Positions 24,396-33,521 of a stretch of DNA of 64,000 nt are shown in pieces. Both the position numbers and the translations under genes were made by a program. Positions within the stretch are counted from its first letter, which is position 1. Each line of letters begins with the position of its first letter. Source of the stretch: Algoriphagus aquimarinus (GTDB lineage: Bacteria; Bacteroidota; Bacteroidia; Cytophagales; Cyclobacteriaceae); the NCBI RefSeq assembly GCF_900112005.1, contig NZ_FOKK01000019.1:1-64000 (forward strand), read 5' to 3'. The notes under the pieces are model-generated. The model ran no database searches. It saw only the letters and a program-made list of their open reading frames with translations, and was not told the origin of the DNA.

Positions 24396-25103
24396 TTATC
24401 CGGTGACATTCCCTTCATCATCCCATTGGATAATGGTGCCTCGATCTTCAGGTTTGAGGTAAATAGACAAATATTTTTCTTCCAGCTGGAAGCCGTGTTT
24501 TGCCATCACTTCCTGAGGCACTCCATCCCATGCGTTTGGCGTGTTGCCTACATAGCCCATGTATTTCCAGCCAGGTTCGGTAGAGAAATATCCAGAGCAA
24601 GTTAGATTTCTGAGCATGTTGAACCAGCGTACTCCACCTTCATATTCTGGTTTTGCAGTATCTGGCCAAGCTACTTCATCCACGATTTGTATCACTTCTG
24701 ATTCACTCAGTTCATTGAATACTTTTCCGAATTTCTCGTCTGCTTCAAAATCCAGCCACATTAATCCACCCCGCATTCGGGTTTGATTTGCTGGCTGATC
24801 TTTCATCATAAACTCCATGAAATCCACTACGCCAATTTCAGTAGCTGCTGGGGATTCACTGTCTTTTGGCATAATGATATCCACCAAAGTGCTTAGCTTC
24901 TTACGTTCATCGTCGGTAAAGAAGGTCTCTGAAAGCAATTCCTGATCTCGTTGTTTTTCTTCTTCAGTTCTACCGCCGATAGTCCCGCCTGATAGCAACG
25001 CGTTTTCTGGCAAAGCCTTTTCTTCAGGTGAACATCCTGTAAGTAGTAAACCTGTGCCGACTGTGCCGGTAAAGAGTAGTTTGAGGTTTTCTCTTCTGTT
25101 CAT
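24396..25103 (-). CDS. gluconate 2-dehydrogenase subunit 3-family protein
   Basis: A 235-residue protein of the small, membrane-side subunit family of GMC-type sugar dehydrogenases (gluconate 2-dehydrogenase gamma subunit, Pfam-type subunit 3). The N terminus, MNRRENLKLLFTGT, looks like a twin-arginine signal, followed by LLLTGC (C24), a possible lipobox. The domain core is FFTDDERKKLSTLVDIIMPKDSESPAA (about 61-87) with VDFMEFMM, then WFNMLRNLTCSGYFS (about 160-175). It starts three bases after the GMC flavoprotein stop, so the two should be made together. It probably carries the flavoprotein across the membrane by co-export and helps it bind. Confidence 0.85.
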   Translation of the reverse strand: MNRRENLKLLFTGTVGTGLLLTGCSPEEKALPENALLSGGTIGGRTEEEKQRDQELLSETFFTDDERKKLSTLVDIIMPKDSESPAATEIGVVDFMEFMMKDQPANQTRMRGGLMWLDFEADEKFGKVFNELSESEVIQIVDEVAWPDTAKPEYEGGVRWFNMLRNLTCSGYFSTEPGWKYMGYVGNTPNAWDGVPQEVMAKHGFQLEEKYLSIYLKPEDRGTIIQWDDEGNVTG

Positions 25104-25106
25104 GGC

Positions 25107-26849
25107 TTAGATGTTTTTCTTTTTCAGTTCTGATACGATGAAATCTGAGGTTCTCCAGCTTAGGGCAAGGATGGTCCACGTAGGATTCTTGTCAGCTTGA
25201 GAGACAAAAGATCCCGCATCCACCACAAAGAGATTTTTGCAATCATGCGCTTGGGAATTAGAATTAAGCACGGAAGTTTTTGGATCGTTGCCCATTCTGG
25301 CTGTACCTACTTCGTGAATGATTCTTCCGGGAGCGGCAAGTCCGTAAAGTGTGTCTGCGCCAGGTTTTGTTCCCAGTAATTGTGCTCCGGATCCAGTCAG
25401 GATTTCTTCAAAAGTGTCCTGCATGTGCTTGGCTTGGTTGATTTCCTGATCCGTCCATTTATAGTTGAATCGAAGCACAGGAATACCAAATTTGTCCACG
25501 ACCGTTGGGTCGATTTCACAGTAATTGTCAAATCTCGGTACACTTTCGCCACGTCCAGACATGCCAACCGTAGAGCCATAGATTTGGCGAATGTCTTTTT
25601 TCAATCCTTCACCATAGCCACCATTTGGACTTGGCTTGCCGAATTCATCCGTAATGTATTTTCTCATGGAGTCCATATTTCCGCCAGCTCCATAGCCTGG
25701 CTGTCCCATACCACCACCATATTCTATATGGTAGCCTCGGGCAAAATCAAGTTTCTTATTATCCAACCACCAAGGTGTATACATGTGCATGCCTCCAGTA
25801 CCGTCCTCATTGTATCGCTCGCGGCCCATCATGTCAGGAATGATTCCTGACCTACTTGCTCCTGTAGAATCGTGCAGGTAATGACCCAAAACCCCTGAGC
25901 TATTGCCAATGCCGTTTGGATGTGTCTTTGATTTGGAATTGAGCATGATCCGCGAAGTCTCACAGGCTGAAGCTCCCAAGACTACCACGTTGGATTTGAG
26001 CTTGTATTCCTTCATGTCTTTCACGTTGACAAAGGAAACTCCAGTCGCTTTGCCTGAATCATCCGAGGTGACTTTTCTTACCATGCTATGAGTGAAAAGG
26101 TCGACTTTTCCCTGCTTCATCGCTGGATGAACTAGGCAGGTTCCAGCCGAGAAATCCGCATAAACCTGACAGGCCCGATTACATTGGCGACAGAAAAAAC
26201 ATGCGCCACGGTCTTTGTTGATTGGCCTTGTGAGAATGGAAAGCCTTGAGGGAATCATTGGGATGCTTGCGCTGCTAGCTCCTTTTTTTAGGTAAAGTTC
26301 GTGAAGTCTAGGTTTGGGAGGAGGGAGGAAAAATCCATCAGGTTCATTGTAAATCCCTTCTTTGCTACCATAAACGCCAATCAGTTTATCGACTTTATCA
26401 TAGTAAGGTTTGACGTCATCGTAGCCAATAGGCCAGTCGTCTCCCAAACCATCAATACTTGCTCTTTTGAAGTCATTTGGGCCAAAGCGGAGAGAAATTC
26501 TTCCCCAGTGGTTAGTTCTTCCACCAACCATTCTAGATCGAAACCAGTCGAACTCGGAATCACCTTTTCTGGTGTAGGGTTCACCGTCGATTTCCCAGCC
26601 GCCTATAGCCGCGTCAAAATCTCCAAATGGACGGATTTGAGTGCCTGCACCCCTTCTTGGCGATTCCCAAGGTGGCCTGAGTTGCGTGCGGTCTTCTTCC
26701 TTGGCAGGATCAAAATCTCCGCCAGCTTCTACCACTGCCACTGAGAGTCCGGCCTCAGAAAGGATTTTGGAGGCCATACCGCCACCTGCTCCAGACCCTA
26801 CAATAATTACATCATAGGAATCTCCGGAAGATTTGATTTGAAAGCTCAT
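25107..26849 (-). CDS. GMC-family FAD oxidoreductase (dehydrogenase large subunit)
   Basis: A 580-residue flavoprotein of the glucose-methanol-choline family. The FAD-binding motif GSGAGGG (18-24) lies in DVIIVGSGAGGGMASKILSEAG. Near 216-226 it has four cysteines spaced C-x2-C-x2-C-x3-C (CFFCRQCNRAC), which resembles an iron-sulfur ligand set. The C-terminal GMC_C part shows HEVGTARMGNDPKTSVLN with the catalytic His, and LFVVDAGSFVSQADKNPTWTILA. It probably oxidises a sugar or sugar alcohol and passes electrons to the respiratory chain. The enzyme itself has no signal peptide, so export with the Tat-tagged subunit 3 (24396-25103) is likely. No cytochrome c subunit is nearby. Confidence 0.9.
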   Translation of the reverse strand: MSFQIKSSGDSYDVIIVGSGAGGGMASKILSEAGLSVAVVEAGGDFDPAKEEDRTQLRPPWESPRRGAGTQIRPFGDFDAAIGGWEIDGEPYTRKGDSEFDWFRSRMVGGRTNHWGRISLRFGPNDFKRASIDGLGDDWPIGYDDVKPYYDKVDKLIGVYGSKEGIYNEPDGFFLPPPKPRLHELYLKKGASSASIPMIPSRLSILTRPINKDRGACFFCRQCNRACQVYADFSAGTCLVHPAMKQGKVDLFTHSMVRKVTSDDSGKATGVSFVNVKDMKEYKLKSNVVVLGASACETSRIMLNSKSKTHPNGIGNSSGVLGHYLHDSTGASRSGIIPDMMGRERYNEDGTGGMHMYTPWWLDNKKLDFARGYHIEYGGGMGQPGYGAGGNMDSMRKYITDEFGKPSPNGGYGEGLKKDIRQIYGSTVGMSGRGESVPRFDNYCEIDPTVVDKFGIPVLRFNYKWTDQEINQAKHMQDTFEEILTGSGAQLLGTKPGADTLYGLAAPGRIIHEVGTARMGNDPKTSVLNSNSQAHDCKNLFVVDAGSFVSQADKNPTWTILALSWRTSDFIVSELKKKNI

Positions 26850-26987
26850 TTGTAAAAATTTTAATTAAGGATAAAATATAGCGTAAAAAAGTAGATCAAT
26901 GAAACTAACCCGCTACTGCCTTAATTATTAGCTCTCTCTTTGCAATTCTTGTTTCAAAAAATCGTCGATGAAAAGAACGCTTGATTT

Positions 26988-27680
26988 TTAGTTTATGCTG
27001 TTTTCAACATAAGGCCATATCGTCTCAAATACAATCTTGTGACCTGCTTCGGTAGGATGTATACCATCAGGGAGATTTAACTCAGGGATTCCTCCTACAT
27101 TTTCCAGAAGAAAAGGAATTAGTGTTACGTTTTTTTCTTCTGCAACAGCCGGATACATCGCTGTAAACTCAGATGCATATTCCTGGCCCATATTTGGTGG
27201 TATCTGCATGCCAGCCAAGATGATTTTGGTGTCAGGAAATTTAGATCTGACTTTATCTATGATTTTGAGGAGGTTGCTTTTGGTCTCGGTAAGATTGATC
27301 CCTCGAAGTCCGTCGTTACCGCCAAGTTCCAATACAAAAACATCCGGCTTGTCTTCCAGAAACCAATCCAATCTACTCAAACCGCCAGCGGTAGTTTCGC
27401 CGGAAAGTCCTCCGTTAATTACTTTGTAATCCATCCCCAAACTGTCAATTCGCTTTTGCGTCAGCCCTGCAAAACCATCTTCCTGATCGATTCCATAGGC
27501 AGCAGTCAAGCTGTTTCCAAAGAAAAGAATGATTTTCTGATCTGATTTCGACTCTGTAGTTTTCTCAGTGACAGTTTCGGCTTGAGTAGTTTCCGCTTTT
27601 TTCTCTGAGCAAGAAACTACTGCCAATCCAAAAATCAGTAAAAATGCTGTATTGAATAAGCGGTTTAGATGGAATTGCAT
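26988..27680 (-). CDS. SGNH/GDSL esterase (TesA-like), lipoprotein
   Basis: A 230-residue lipoprotein from the ATG at 27680. A longer frame from 27734 would put 18 residues ahead of the signal and is rejected. The lipobox is VVSC (C24), followed by a Thr/Glu/Lys-rich linker. SGNH blocks are GNSLTAAYG (block I, catalytic Ser), NGGLSGETTAGG (II), LELGGNDGLRG (III) and LPDGIHPTEAGH (V, catalytic Asp and His). It hydrolyses esters or thioesters in the envelope. It is divergent from an ABC transporter of the YbbA/YbbP type, an arrangement known from tesA-ybbA-ybbP in E. coli; here it is a lipoprotein rather than a soluble periplasmic enzyme. Confidence 0.9.
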   Translation of the reverse strand: MQFHLNRLFNTAFLLIFGLAVVSCSEKKAETTQAETVTEKTTESKSDQKIILFFGNSLTAAYGIDQEDGFAGLTQKRIDSLGMDYKVINGGLSGETTAGGLSRLDWFLEDKPDVFVLELGGNDGLRGINLTETKSNLLKIIDKVRSKFPDTKIILAGMQIPPNMGQEYASEFTAMYPAVAEEKNVTLIPFLLENVGGIPELNLPDGIHPTEAGHKIVFETIWPYVENSIN

Positions 27681-27894
27681 AGTAATCGGAATTGTGAAAT
27701 GTAAAACTATATACCCAAAAGGATTTATTGGCAAAAGGTTCGATAATTCGATAAAGGTTGTGAAAATGGATGTATTACACCATCCATATCTTTGTGATTT
27801 GCTGGTTTGTAGCTTGATTACTATCTTCCATCAACAATCATGAGGGTTTGCCGTTAAGCAGTAACTATACCCTTTCCCCACCCAAGTACAACAC

Positions 27895-28572
27895 ATGAAT
27901 ATTTTATCAGTATCAAACCTGAGCAAGGTTTACGAAAGTGGCAGCAGAAAACTGACTGTTCTCGACGAGGTTACATTTGACATCAAAGCAGGAGAAATTA
28001 TATCCATCGTTGGTCCCTCGGGCAGCGGTAAAACTACACTACTTGGACTTTGCGCAGGATTGGATTCTGGCTCCACGGGTAGCGTAGTGCTGGATGGTAA
28101 TTCGTTGGAGAAACTCTCCGAAGACCAGCGGGCAGCTGTCAGAAACCAAAGCGTAGGCTTTATTTTTCAGAATTTCCAACTTTTGCCAACTTTGACAGCT
28201 TTGGAAAATGTGATGGTTCCACTTGAATTGAAAAGAAGAAAAGATGCCCGTCAAAAAGCTCAGGAACTTCTTGACAAGGTCGGCCTTGGTGACAGAGGAA
28301 CGCATTATCCCACTCAGCTTTCTGGCGGAGAGCAGCAGCGGGTTTCCATTGCAAGAGCTTTTGCCAATGAGCCTAAAATCCTTTTTGCAGATGAACCAAC
28401 CGGAAATCTGGATACTGAAACGGGCGAGATGATAGAGAAATTGATTTTTGACCTGAATAAAGAAGAAGGAACAACACTAGTTTTGGTTACGCACGATTTG
28501 GAATTAGCAGCCAAAACTCAGCGCATCATTCATATTAAAGGCGGAAAAATACAGGAGGGTGAAAATGCCTGA
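27895..28572 (+). CDS. ABC transporter ATP-binding protein (YbbA/LolD-like)
   Basis: A 225-residue ATPase of the MacB/LolD/YbbA group. Walker A is GPSGSGKT (40-47), the Q-loop is in FIFQNFQLLPTLTALENVMVPL, the signature is LSGGEQQRVSIARA, Walker B is ILFADEPTGNLD, and the H-loop is VLVTHD. It powers the permease encoded next. The last eight bases overlap the permease start (ATG at 28565). These transporters move lipids, lipoproteins or signals between membranes rather than importing nutrients. The substrate is unknown; the divergent esterase may be functionally linked. Confidence 0.93.
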   Translation: MNILSVSNLSKVYESGSRKLTVLDEVTFDIKAGEIISIVGPSGSGKTTLLGLCAGLDSGSTGSVVLDGNSLEKLSEDQRAAVRNQSVGFIFQNFQLLPTLTALENVMVPLELKRRKDARQKAQELLDKVGLGDRGTHYPTQLSGGEQQRVSIARAFANEPKILFADEPTGNLDTETGEMIEKLIFDLNKEEGTTLVLVTHDLELAAKTQRIIHIKGGKIQEGENA

Positions 28573-31087
28573 TTTCGGATGGATTATAAAGATGGCTTTT
28601 CGGGATTTCCGAAAGAACATCTCTAGACTTTTACTGTTTGTTTCCTCCATCGTTGTGGGAATTGCTGCTTTGGTGGCGATCAGTTCCTTTGGAGAAAACC
28701 TTACAGCTGACATTGACAATCAAGCCAAAGAGCTTCTAGGAGCTGATTTGGTTCTGGAAAATAGCAAAGAAATAGGAGAGCAGTCGATTGATAGTGCAGC
28801 TACTCAAATGGCTTCGGAAGTCAATTTTGCGAGTATGGTTGCCTTTCCGGAAACAGGTGCTAGTCGCCTGACTCAAGTACGTGCGCTAGAAGGAGCATTT
28901 CCATTCTATGGTTTTTTTGAAACAATTCCAGCTTCAGGTGATGCGGATTTCCGTTCAGGCGGAAAAAAAGCATTAGTGGAAAAGACGCTGATGGCTCAGT
29001 TTAATGCTGAAGTAGGTGATCAGATTAAAGTAGGGGAAGTGCTTTTCACGGTAGTTGGTGAATTGCAAAGTGTGCCCGGTCAAACGGGAATCACAGCTTC
29101 AGTCGCTCCGGCGGTTTATATTCCGATGGATTACTTGGAGGAAACCGGCTTGGTGCAATATGGTAGCCGAGTGAATTACAGTCGTTATTTTCAATTTGCT
29201 GAGGGCACGGATGTAGATGCTCTGATCAAACCATACGATGAGCAATGGGAAGAAGATCGCGTGGATGCTGACACTGTTGAGTATAGAAAACGCTCAACAG
29301 GTCGTTCATTTGCCAATCTTTCCAACTTCCTAAGTTTGGTAGCTTTTATCGCGTTGCTTTTAGGTTGTGTTGGAGTAGCCAGTGCGGTGAATGTATTTGT
29401 GAAAGAGAAGTTAGGTTCAGTGGCAGTTTTGCGCTGTTTGGGTGTTTCTTCCAGAGATGTTTTATTGATCTACCTGACTGAGATCATGATTATGGGCTTA
29501 GTCGGAGCAGTACTTGGTTCTTTTCTCGGAACATTGCTTCAGTTTGTATTGCCTGTAGTTTTTGCAGATTTCCTACCAGTGGAAGTGTCCTTTGGTATCT
29601 CTTGGCTTTCAATAGGGTTTGGAGTAATCACAGGCTTATTTGTTTCAGTGCTGTTTGCTTTGTTGCCTTTGCTAAAAGTGAGAAACGTGTCTCCTATGGC
29701 GACGCTTAGACCAGAAACCGGTGACTCTACTCTATTAAAAGATCCGCTTCGATGGTTGGTTATTGTGGGCATACTTGGTTTCATATGGGGTTTTAGCTAT
29801 TATTTATTAGGAAGAGTTGATTTTGCTTTTGGATTTACTGGATTTGTAGTTTTTGCTTTTGGTATTCTTTGGGCAGTGGCTCAAATGATTATCTGGGCAG
29901 TTCGGAAGTTTTTGCCTATTTCTTTCACCTATACCTTGCGCCAGTCCTTGGCGAATTTGTACAGACCTAATAACCAGACCGTATCATTGATAGCGACTAT
30001 TGGTTTGGGCACGGCAATGATTTCCACGCTATTTTTCCTGCAAAATCAATTGCTGGAAGAAGCCAAATTTGCAGATAAAGAAGATCAGCCGAACATGTTG
30101 ATGTTTGATATTCAAACTGCACAATTGGAGGATGTAAAAGCTAAAATCGAATCAAGAGATCTACCTATCATGCAGGAAGTCGCGATCGTGACTATGCAGT
30201 TGAATGAGATCAATGGGGTGGATAAGAAAGAAAATGAGGAGTTGTCAAAGGAAGAGAATTATTCACGCTTTCTGTACAATCGGGAATTTCGCGTGACTTA
30301 TCGTGATACGCTTATTTCCTCGGAGACTCTATCAGATGGAGAATTGATTCCTTTGGGAGCTAGAGGTGATAGTATTTTTGTTTCCTTCGAAAAGGGGTTT
30401 GCCACAGGTAATGGCTTAGCTATAGGAGATGAGATTGAATTTAACGTACAAGGACGGCCGATCAAGGCATATATTGGGAGTTTTCGAGATGTGAAGTTCA
30501 CGCAGGTTTCTACGAATTTCTTGGTGCTATTCCCAGAAGGTGTTTTGGATCAAGCGCCGAAATTTCATGTGCTGATCACTAAAACAACTAATGATAGACA
30601 AGCGGCTGATGTGCAAGCTGAGATAGTTAGAGCTTTTCCCAATATTTCTATTATCAACCTCGGTACAATCGTAGCGACGTTGGAGGAGATTTTAGGTAAA
30701 ATAAGCTTTGTGATACAGTTTATGGCATTTTTCAGTATTGCAACTGGGATATTGGTGTTGATCAGTTCGCTGATCATCAGTAAATATCAACGTATGCGAG
30801 AGAGTATTCTGCTTAGAACTTTGGGTGCAAGCTCGACTATTGTCAGTAAGATCAATACGCTGGAATACTTCTTCTTGGGAAGTTTAGCCTCGCTATCGGG
30901 GATTATCCTGTCTTTCGGAGCCACTTGGCTACTGAGCGAGTTTGTATTCAATATCCCATTCCGAGGAGCCTGGTTTGAAGCATTTGTGCTTTACCTATCT
31001 ATTACCGGTTTGACGATAGTCCTGGGCTGGCTCAATGGGCGTAAGATCATCAATCAGCCTCCGATGGAGATATTGAGGGGGACTTAA
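28565..31087 (+). CDS. ABC transporter permease, FtsX/YbbP-like
   Basis: About 840 residues from the ATG at 28565. This start is chosen because an unusually good ribosome site (AGGAGGG at about 28552-28558) precedes it at correct distance; the GTG six bases upstream is too close. The protein begins with a membrane segment (about 20-40), has a periplasmic MacB-like domain, then FtsX segments (SLVAFIALLLGCVGVASAV near 260) and a second set near 440 and 740-830. This four-to-ten-helix double-FtsX arrangement is that of YbbP. It partners the ATPase at 27895-28572. A terminator follows at 31109-31137. Confidence 0.9.
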   Translation: MPDFGWIIKMAFRDFRKNISRLLLFVSSIVVGIAALVAISSFGENLTADIDNQAKELLGADLVLENSKEIGEQSIDSAATQMASEVNFASMVAFPETGASRLTQVRALEGAFPFYGFFETIPASGDADFRSGGKKALVEKTLMAQFNAEVGDQIKVGEVLFTVVGELQSVPGQTGITASVAPAVYIPMDYLEETGLVQYGSRVNYSRYFQFAEGTDVDALIKPYDEQWEEDRVDADTVEYRKRSTGRSFANLSNFLSLVAFIALLLGCVGVASAVNVFVKEKLGSVAVLRCLGVSSRDVLLIYLTEIMIMGLVGAVLGSFLGTLLQFVLPVVFADFLPVEVSFGISWLSIGFGVITGLFVSVLFALLPLLKVRNVSPMATLRPETGDSTLLKDPLRWLVIVGILGFIWGFSYYLLGRVDFAFGFTGFVVFAFGILWAVAQMIIWAVRKFLPISFTYTLRQSLANLYRPNNQTVSLIATIGLGTAMISTLFFLQNQLLEEAKFADKEDQPNMLMFDIQTAQLEDVKAKIESRDLPIMQEVAIVTMQLNEINGVDKKENEELSKEENYSRFLYNREFRVTYRDTLISSETLSDGELIPLGARGDSIFVSFEKGFATGNGLAIGDEIEFNVQGRPIKAYIGSFRDVKFTQVSTNFLVLFPEGVLDQAPKFHVLITKTTNDRQAADVQAEIVRAFPNISIINLGTIVATLEEILGKISFVIQFMAFFSIATGILVLISSLIISKYQRMRESILLRTLGASSTIVSKINTLEYFFLGSLASLSGIILSFGATWLLSEFVFNIPFRGAWFEAFVLYLSITGLTIVLGWLNGRKIINQPPMEILRGT

Positions 31088-31108
31088 TGTCTGAAATTAG
31101 AATTTTGA

Positions 31109-31137
31109 AAGGCTCGCAGAAATGCGGGCCTTTTTTC
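31109..31137 (+). terminator. terminator of the ABC transporter operon
   Basis: AGGCTCGCA pairs with TGCGGGCCT (one G:T) around a GAAA tetraloop, followed by six T. Confidence 0.88.
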
Positions 31138-31163
31138 TTGATAAAAAATCTATGGATTTAAAA

Positions 31164-31191
31164 GAAAAAAGCTCGCTTTTCAGCGAGCTTT
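31164..31191 (-). terminator. terminator of tRNA-Leu
   Basis: AAAGCTCGCT pairs with AGCGAGCTTT around a TTTC loop, with a T run on the minus strand. It starts three bases after the mature 3' end of tRNA-Leu. Confidence 0.85.
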
Positions 31192-31193
31192 TG

Positions 31194-31275
31194 TACCCAG
31201 AGCCGGAGTCGAACCGGCACGCCTTGCGGCATTGGTGTTTGAGACCAACGCGTCTACCGATTCCGCCACCTGGGC
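31194..31275 (-). tRNA. tRNA-Leu (anticodon CAA)
   Basis: An 82-nt class II tRNA on the minus strand. The acceptor GCCCAGG pairs with the 3' strand TCTGGGT with two G:T pairs. The anticodon stem TTGGT / ACCAA encloses CTCAAAC (anticodon CAA). A long variable arm (TGCCGCAAGGCG) precedes the T arm GCCGGTTCGACTCCGGC. The discriminator is A and no CCA is encoded. A terminator follows. No neighbouring tRNA is present. Confidence 0.95.
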
Positions 31276-31354
31276 TTGTGGTGAGAGTGTGTCTCGTTCC
31301 CGTCACTTCCGTAACGGGATGCAAATATGAACAAAGAATCTTTTTTCTACAAAC

Positions 31355-31654
31355 TCAATTTTCTACTTCTTCCAGTTTTTTCGAGCTGAAAGCCTGCGGC
31401 TTCTCTGAGAATAAGGCTTTGGTGAAAGTCCATACGCTTTTAAAAAGCTCAGAGTCACGGTATTGGTTCAGCTTTTCTTCACTTTCCCAATGACTATGTG
31501 TTAAGAAAATATTTTTATCATTTTCGTCCTGCCATAACTCCAAGTGGTGACATCCGGGGGAATTCCTTATGGATTTCTTGTTTGCGTTGAAATTTTCCAA
31601 GAAGGCAGCCACCGCTTCGTGCTTGAAAGTCATTCGCACAATTCGGATCAGCAT
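31355..31654 (-). CDS. antibiotic biosynthesis monooxygenase (ABM)-domain protein
   Basis: A 99-residue protein with the dimeric alpha+beta-barrel ABM fold. IRIVRMTFKHEAVAAFLENF begins the first strand and helix. CHHLELWQDENDKNIFLTHSHW covers strands 2 and 3, and LNQYRDSELF the second helix. Family members are small heme-degrading or quinol monooxygenase-like proteins or have no known reaction; the residues visible do not decide. It starts at the stop of the SAM hydrolase gene (TGATG), so both are translated together. No link in function between the two is evident. Confidence 0.82.
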   Translation of the reverse strand: MLIRIVRMTFKHEAVAAFLENFNANKKSIRNSPGCHHLELWQDENDKNIFLTHSHWESEEKLNQYRDSELFKSVWTFTKALFSEKPQAFSSKKLEEVEN

Positions 31655-32424
31655 CAGGGATGGAAGGTTACATAAACCACACTGTCGTACTTCAAGCCTA
31701 GCAATTCAGCGCCATGACCGTGGTTGATGCCGATTTCAAGTAAATCCAGACTGTTGAAAAAGGCAAAGCAATCTCCAGGTTCTACCTGATCATAACCTTT
31801 GTGAAGTCTATTGACTGATTCTCTGCCGAACTCAATAGAGAATTTGCCTGGGTTCAATTTATCAAATACCTCTTTGTTGACATTAGTGATCAAGTTACCA
31901 TAACGATCTACCCGCAGCACATGTCCTATGATATGCTCCCGGGTAGCTTTCGGATGACGGGACATTAGTTTTCGGAAGTTTTTTAAAGGTCCGCCAAAAT
32001 CATGAATAGCTGCGCCGCTGGCAACTTTTGCAGCTATAGGCGCAAGGATATCTTTTGTAGGAAAAGTAGAGTCTTTCAGATGTATATCCGCAAACTGAAC
32101 CATAATACCGGGTTCGTGGTCTGCCAGAAGACTTAGAAGCCCGTTGTTTGGGCCAACAAAAATGTGTTCTTCAAGTTTTACACCTATATAACCATGGGTA
32201 ATACTTCCCGTTGTGTTTAAAGAGACTAAGTGTACAGTTCCTTTCGGGAAATCCCTGAAAGTAGATCGAAGCACAAATGCAGCGTGGGCAATGTCAAACG
32301 TGTCGATATTGTGAGAAATATCGATGATGTTCAATTGTGGATTTACGGCAAGCATTTTCGCTTTTACTGCCGGTACGTAGTAATCTTTGTCCCCAAAATC
32401 TGAGAGGAATGTCACCAATGCCAT
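31654..32424 (-). CDS. SAM hydroxide adenosyltransferase (DUF62 family)
   Basis: A 256-residue protein of the fluorinase/chlorinase-like family, whose common bacterial form hydrolyses S-adenosylmethionine to adenosine and methionine. VTFLSDFGDKDYYVPAVKA (3-21) carries the conserved Asp residues that hold the ribose. VHLVSLNTTGS and FVGPNNGLLSLL (about 110-121) are further family motifs. The C-terminal domain follows from about 165. It lacks obvious halogenase-type changes, though that cannot be settled by eye. It is divergent from phoH and couples to the ABM gene. Confidence 0.88.
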   Translation of the reverse strand: MALVTFLSDFGDKDYYVPAVKAKMLAVNPQLNIIDISHNIDTFDIAHAAFVLRSTFRDFPKGTVHLVSLNTTGSITHGYIGVKLEEHIFVGPNNGLLSLLADHEPGIMVQFADIHLKDSTFPTKDILAPIAAKVASGAAIHDFGGPLKNFRKLMSRHPKATREHIIGHVLRVDRYGNLITNVNKEVFDKLNPGKFSIEFGRESVNRLHKGYDQVEPGDCFAFFNSLDLLEIGINHGHGAELLGLKYDSVVYVTFHP

Positions 32425-32531
32425 AGAAGCAAGTCAATTAAAATTTATGTACTTTTGTTAAGGAGGGCTGCGGACAAAATTAGAAATTTTATTCGTCTAC
32501 CTTCAATGAAAATCTAATCAATAGAAATAGT

Positions 32532-33521
32532 TTGGTCGAAAAAGTAATCACATTAGAAAATGTCCCCTTGGCTGAGTTTTTAGGCGAAGCCAATGAGAAC
32601 ATCCGGCAAATTGCTGCTGCCTTTCCCCAAAGTAAAATTATTTCCCGTGGTAATGAAATCAGAATTCAAGGCGGAGCCCCTGAAATTCTGAGAATTAACG
32701 ATGTTCTAAATCTTTTATTGGAGCATGTGGATCGATTTGGCCACATCACTCCAGAGAATGTAAAAGATTATTTAGAAGTCGAAGGAGTGCCTTTCGAAGA
32801 AGCTAACCGGGATCAAGTAATCGTCTTTGGTAACAAAGGATTAGTCATCAAGCCCAAGTCTGCAAACCAGCGAAAGCTGGTGGAATCAGCTATGAAAAAT
32901 GATTTGGTTTTTGCCTTAGGTCCTGCCGGAACTGGGAAAACCTATATAGCTGTCGCTTTGGCTGTGCGGGCCTTGAAAAACCGAGAAGTTAAACGCATCA
33001 TTATCACTAGGCCAGCTGTGGAAGCTGGAGAAAATCTTGGTTTTTTGCCAGGTGATCTGCAGGAAAAACTAGATCCATACTTAAGGCCGATTTACGATGC
33101 ACTTCAGGATATGGTGCCTCCCGAAAAGCTCAAATACTATCAGGAAACTCGTGTTATAGAAATTGCCCCGTTGGCATATATGCGTGGAAGAACTCTTCAT
33201 GATGCATTTGTTTTGCTTGATGAAGCGCAAAACACAACAAATGAGCAGATCAAGATGTTCTTGACCCGTATGGGGCCAAATTCCAAAGTAATCATCACAG
33301 GTGACCAGACCCAGGTGGATTTGCCAGTAAGGCAAAAAAGCGGACTGTCTGAGGCGCTAAAGATTCTGAAAGATGTATCTGGGATTGGTGTAGTCAATCT
33401 GAGTGGTAAAGATGTAATCAGGCATAGATTAGTGAAGTCAATTATTGAAGCTTACGAAAAAGATCATTACCAAAAAGAACTACAAAAAGATGAGTCTGCT
33501 AGTAGAAAGAATAACTCGTGA
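32532..33521 (+). CDS. phoH: PhoH-family ATPase
   Basis: A 329-residue protein. The start is TTG at 32532, since no ATG or GTG lies in frame upstream and the N terminus VEKVITLENVPLAEFLGEANENIRQIAA is typical of the family. An N-terminal KH-like segment (to about 80) precedes the ATPase. Walker A is GPAGTGKT (130-137), and Walker B is FVLLDEAQNTT near 230. The sensor region ITGDQTQVDLP follows near 255-265. PhoH/YbeZ proteins act in RNA metabolism and ribosome maturation together with the endonuclease YbeY, which is not in this window. The last 32 bases overlap the GNAT gene. Confidence 0.93.
   Translation: MVEKVITLENVPLAEFLGEANENIRQIAAAFPQSKIISRGNEIRIQGGAPEILRINDVLNLLLEHVDRFGHITPENVKDYLEVEGVPFEEANRDQVIVFGNKGLVIKPKSANQRKLVESAMKNDLVFALGPAGTGKTYIAVALAVRALKNREVKRIIITRPAVEAGENLGFLPGDLQEKLDPYLRPIYDALQDMVPPEKLKYYQETRVIEIAPLAYMRGRTLHDAFVLLDEAQNTTNEQIKMFLTRMGPNSKVIITGDQTQVDLPVRQKSGLSEALKILKDVSGIGVVNLSGKDVIRHRLVKSIIEAYEKDHYQKELQKDESASRKNNS

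Noticed and set aside
19677..26849. One large operon of GMC dehydrogenase, lipoproteins and SusCD
   Set aside because: A strong terminator at 24357-24389 and a 400-bp gap with a promoter motif divide it.
31300..31319. Imperfect palindrome CCCGT...ACGGG ahead of tRNA-Leu as an operator
   Set aside because: Only five pairs with a long loop; no support beyond chance.
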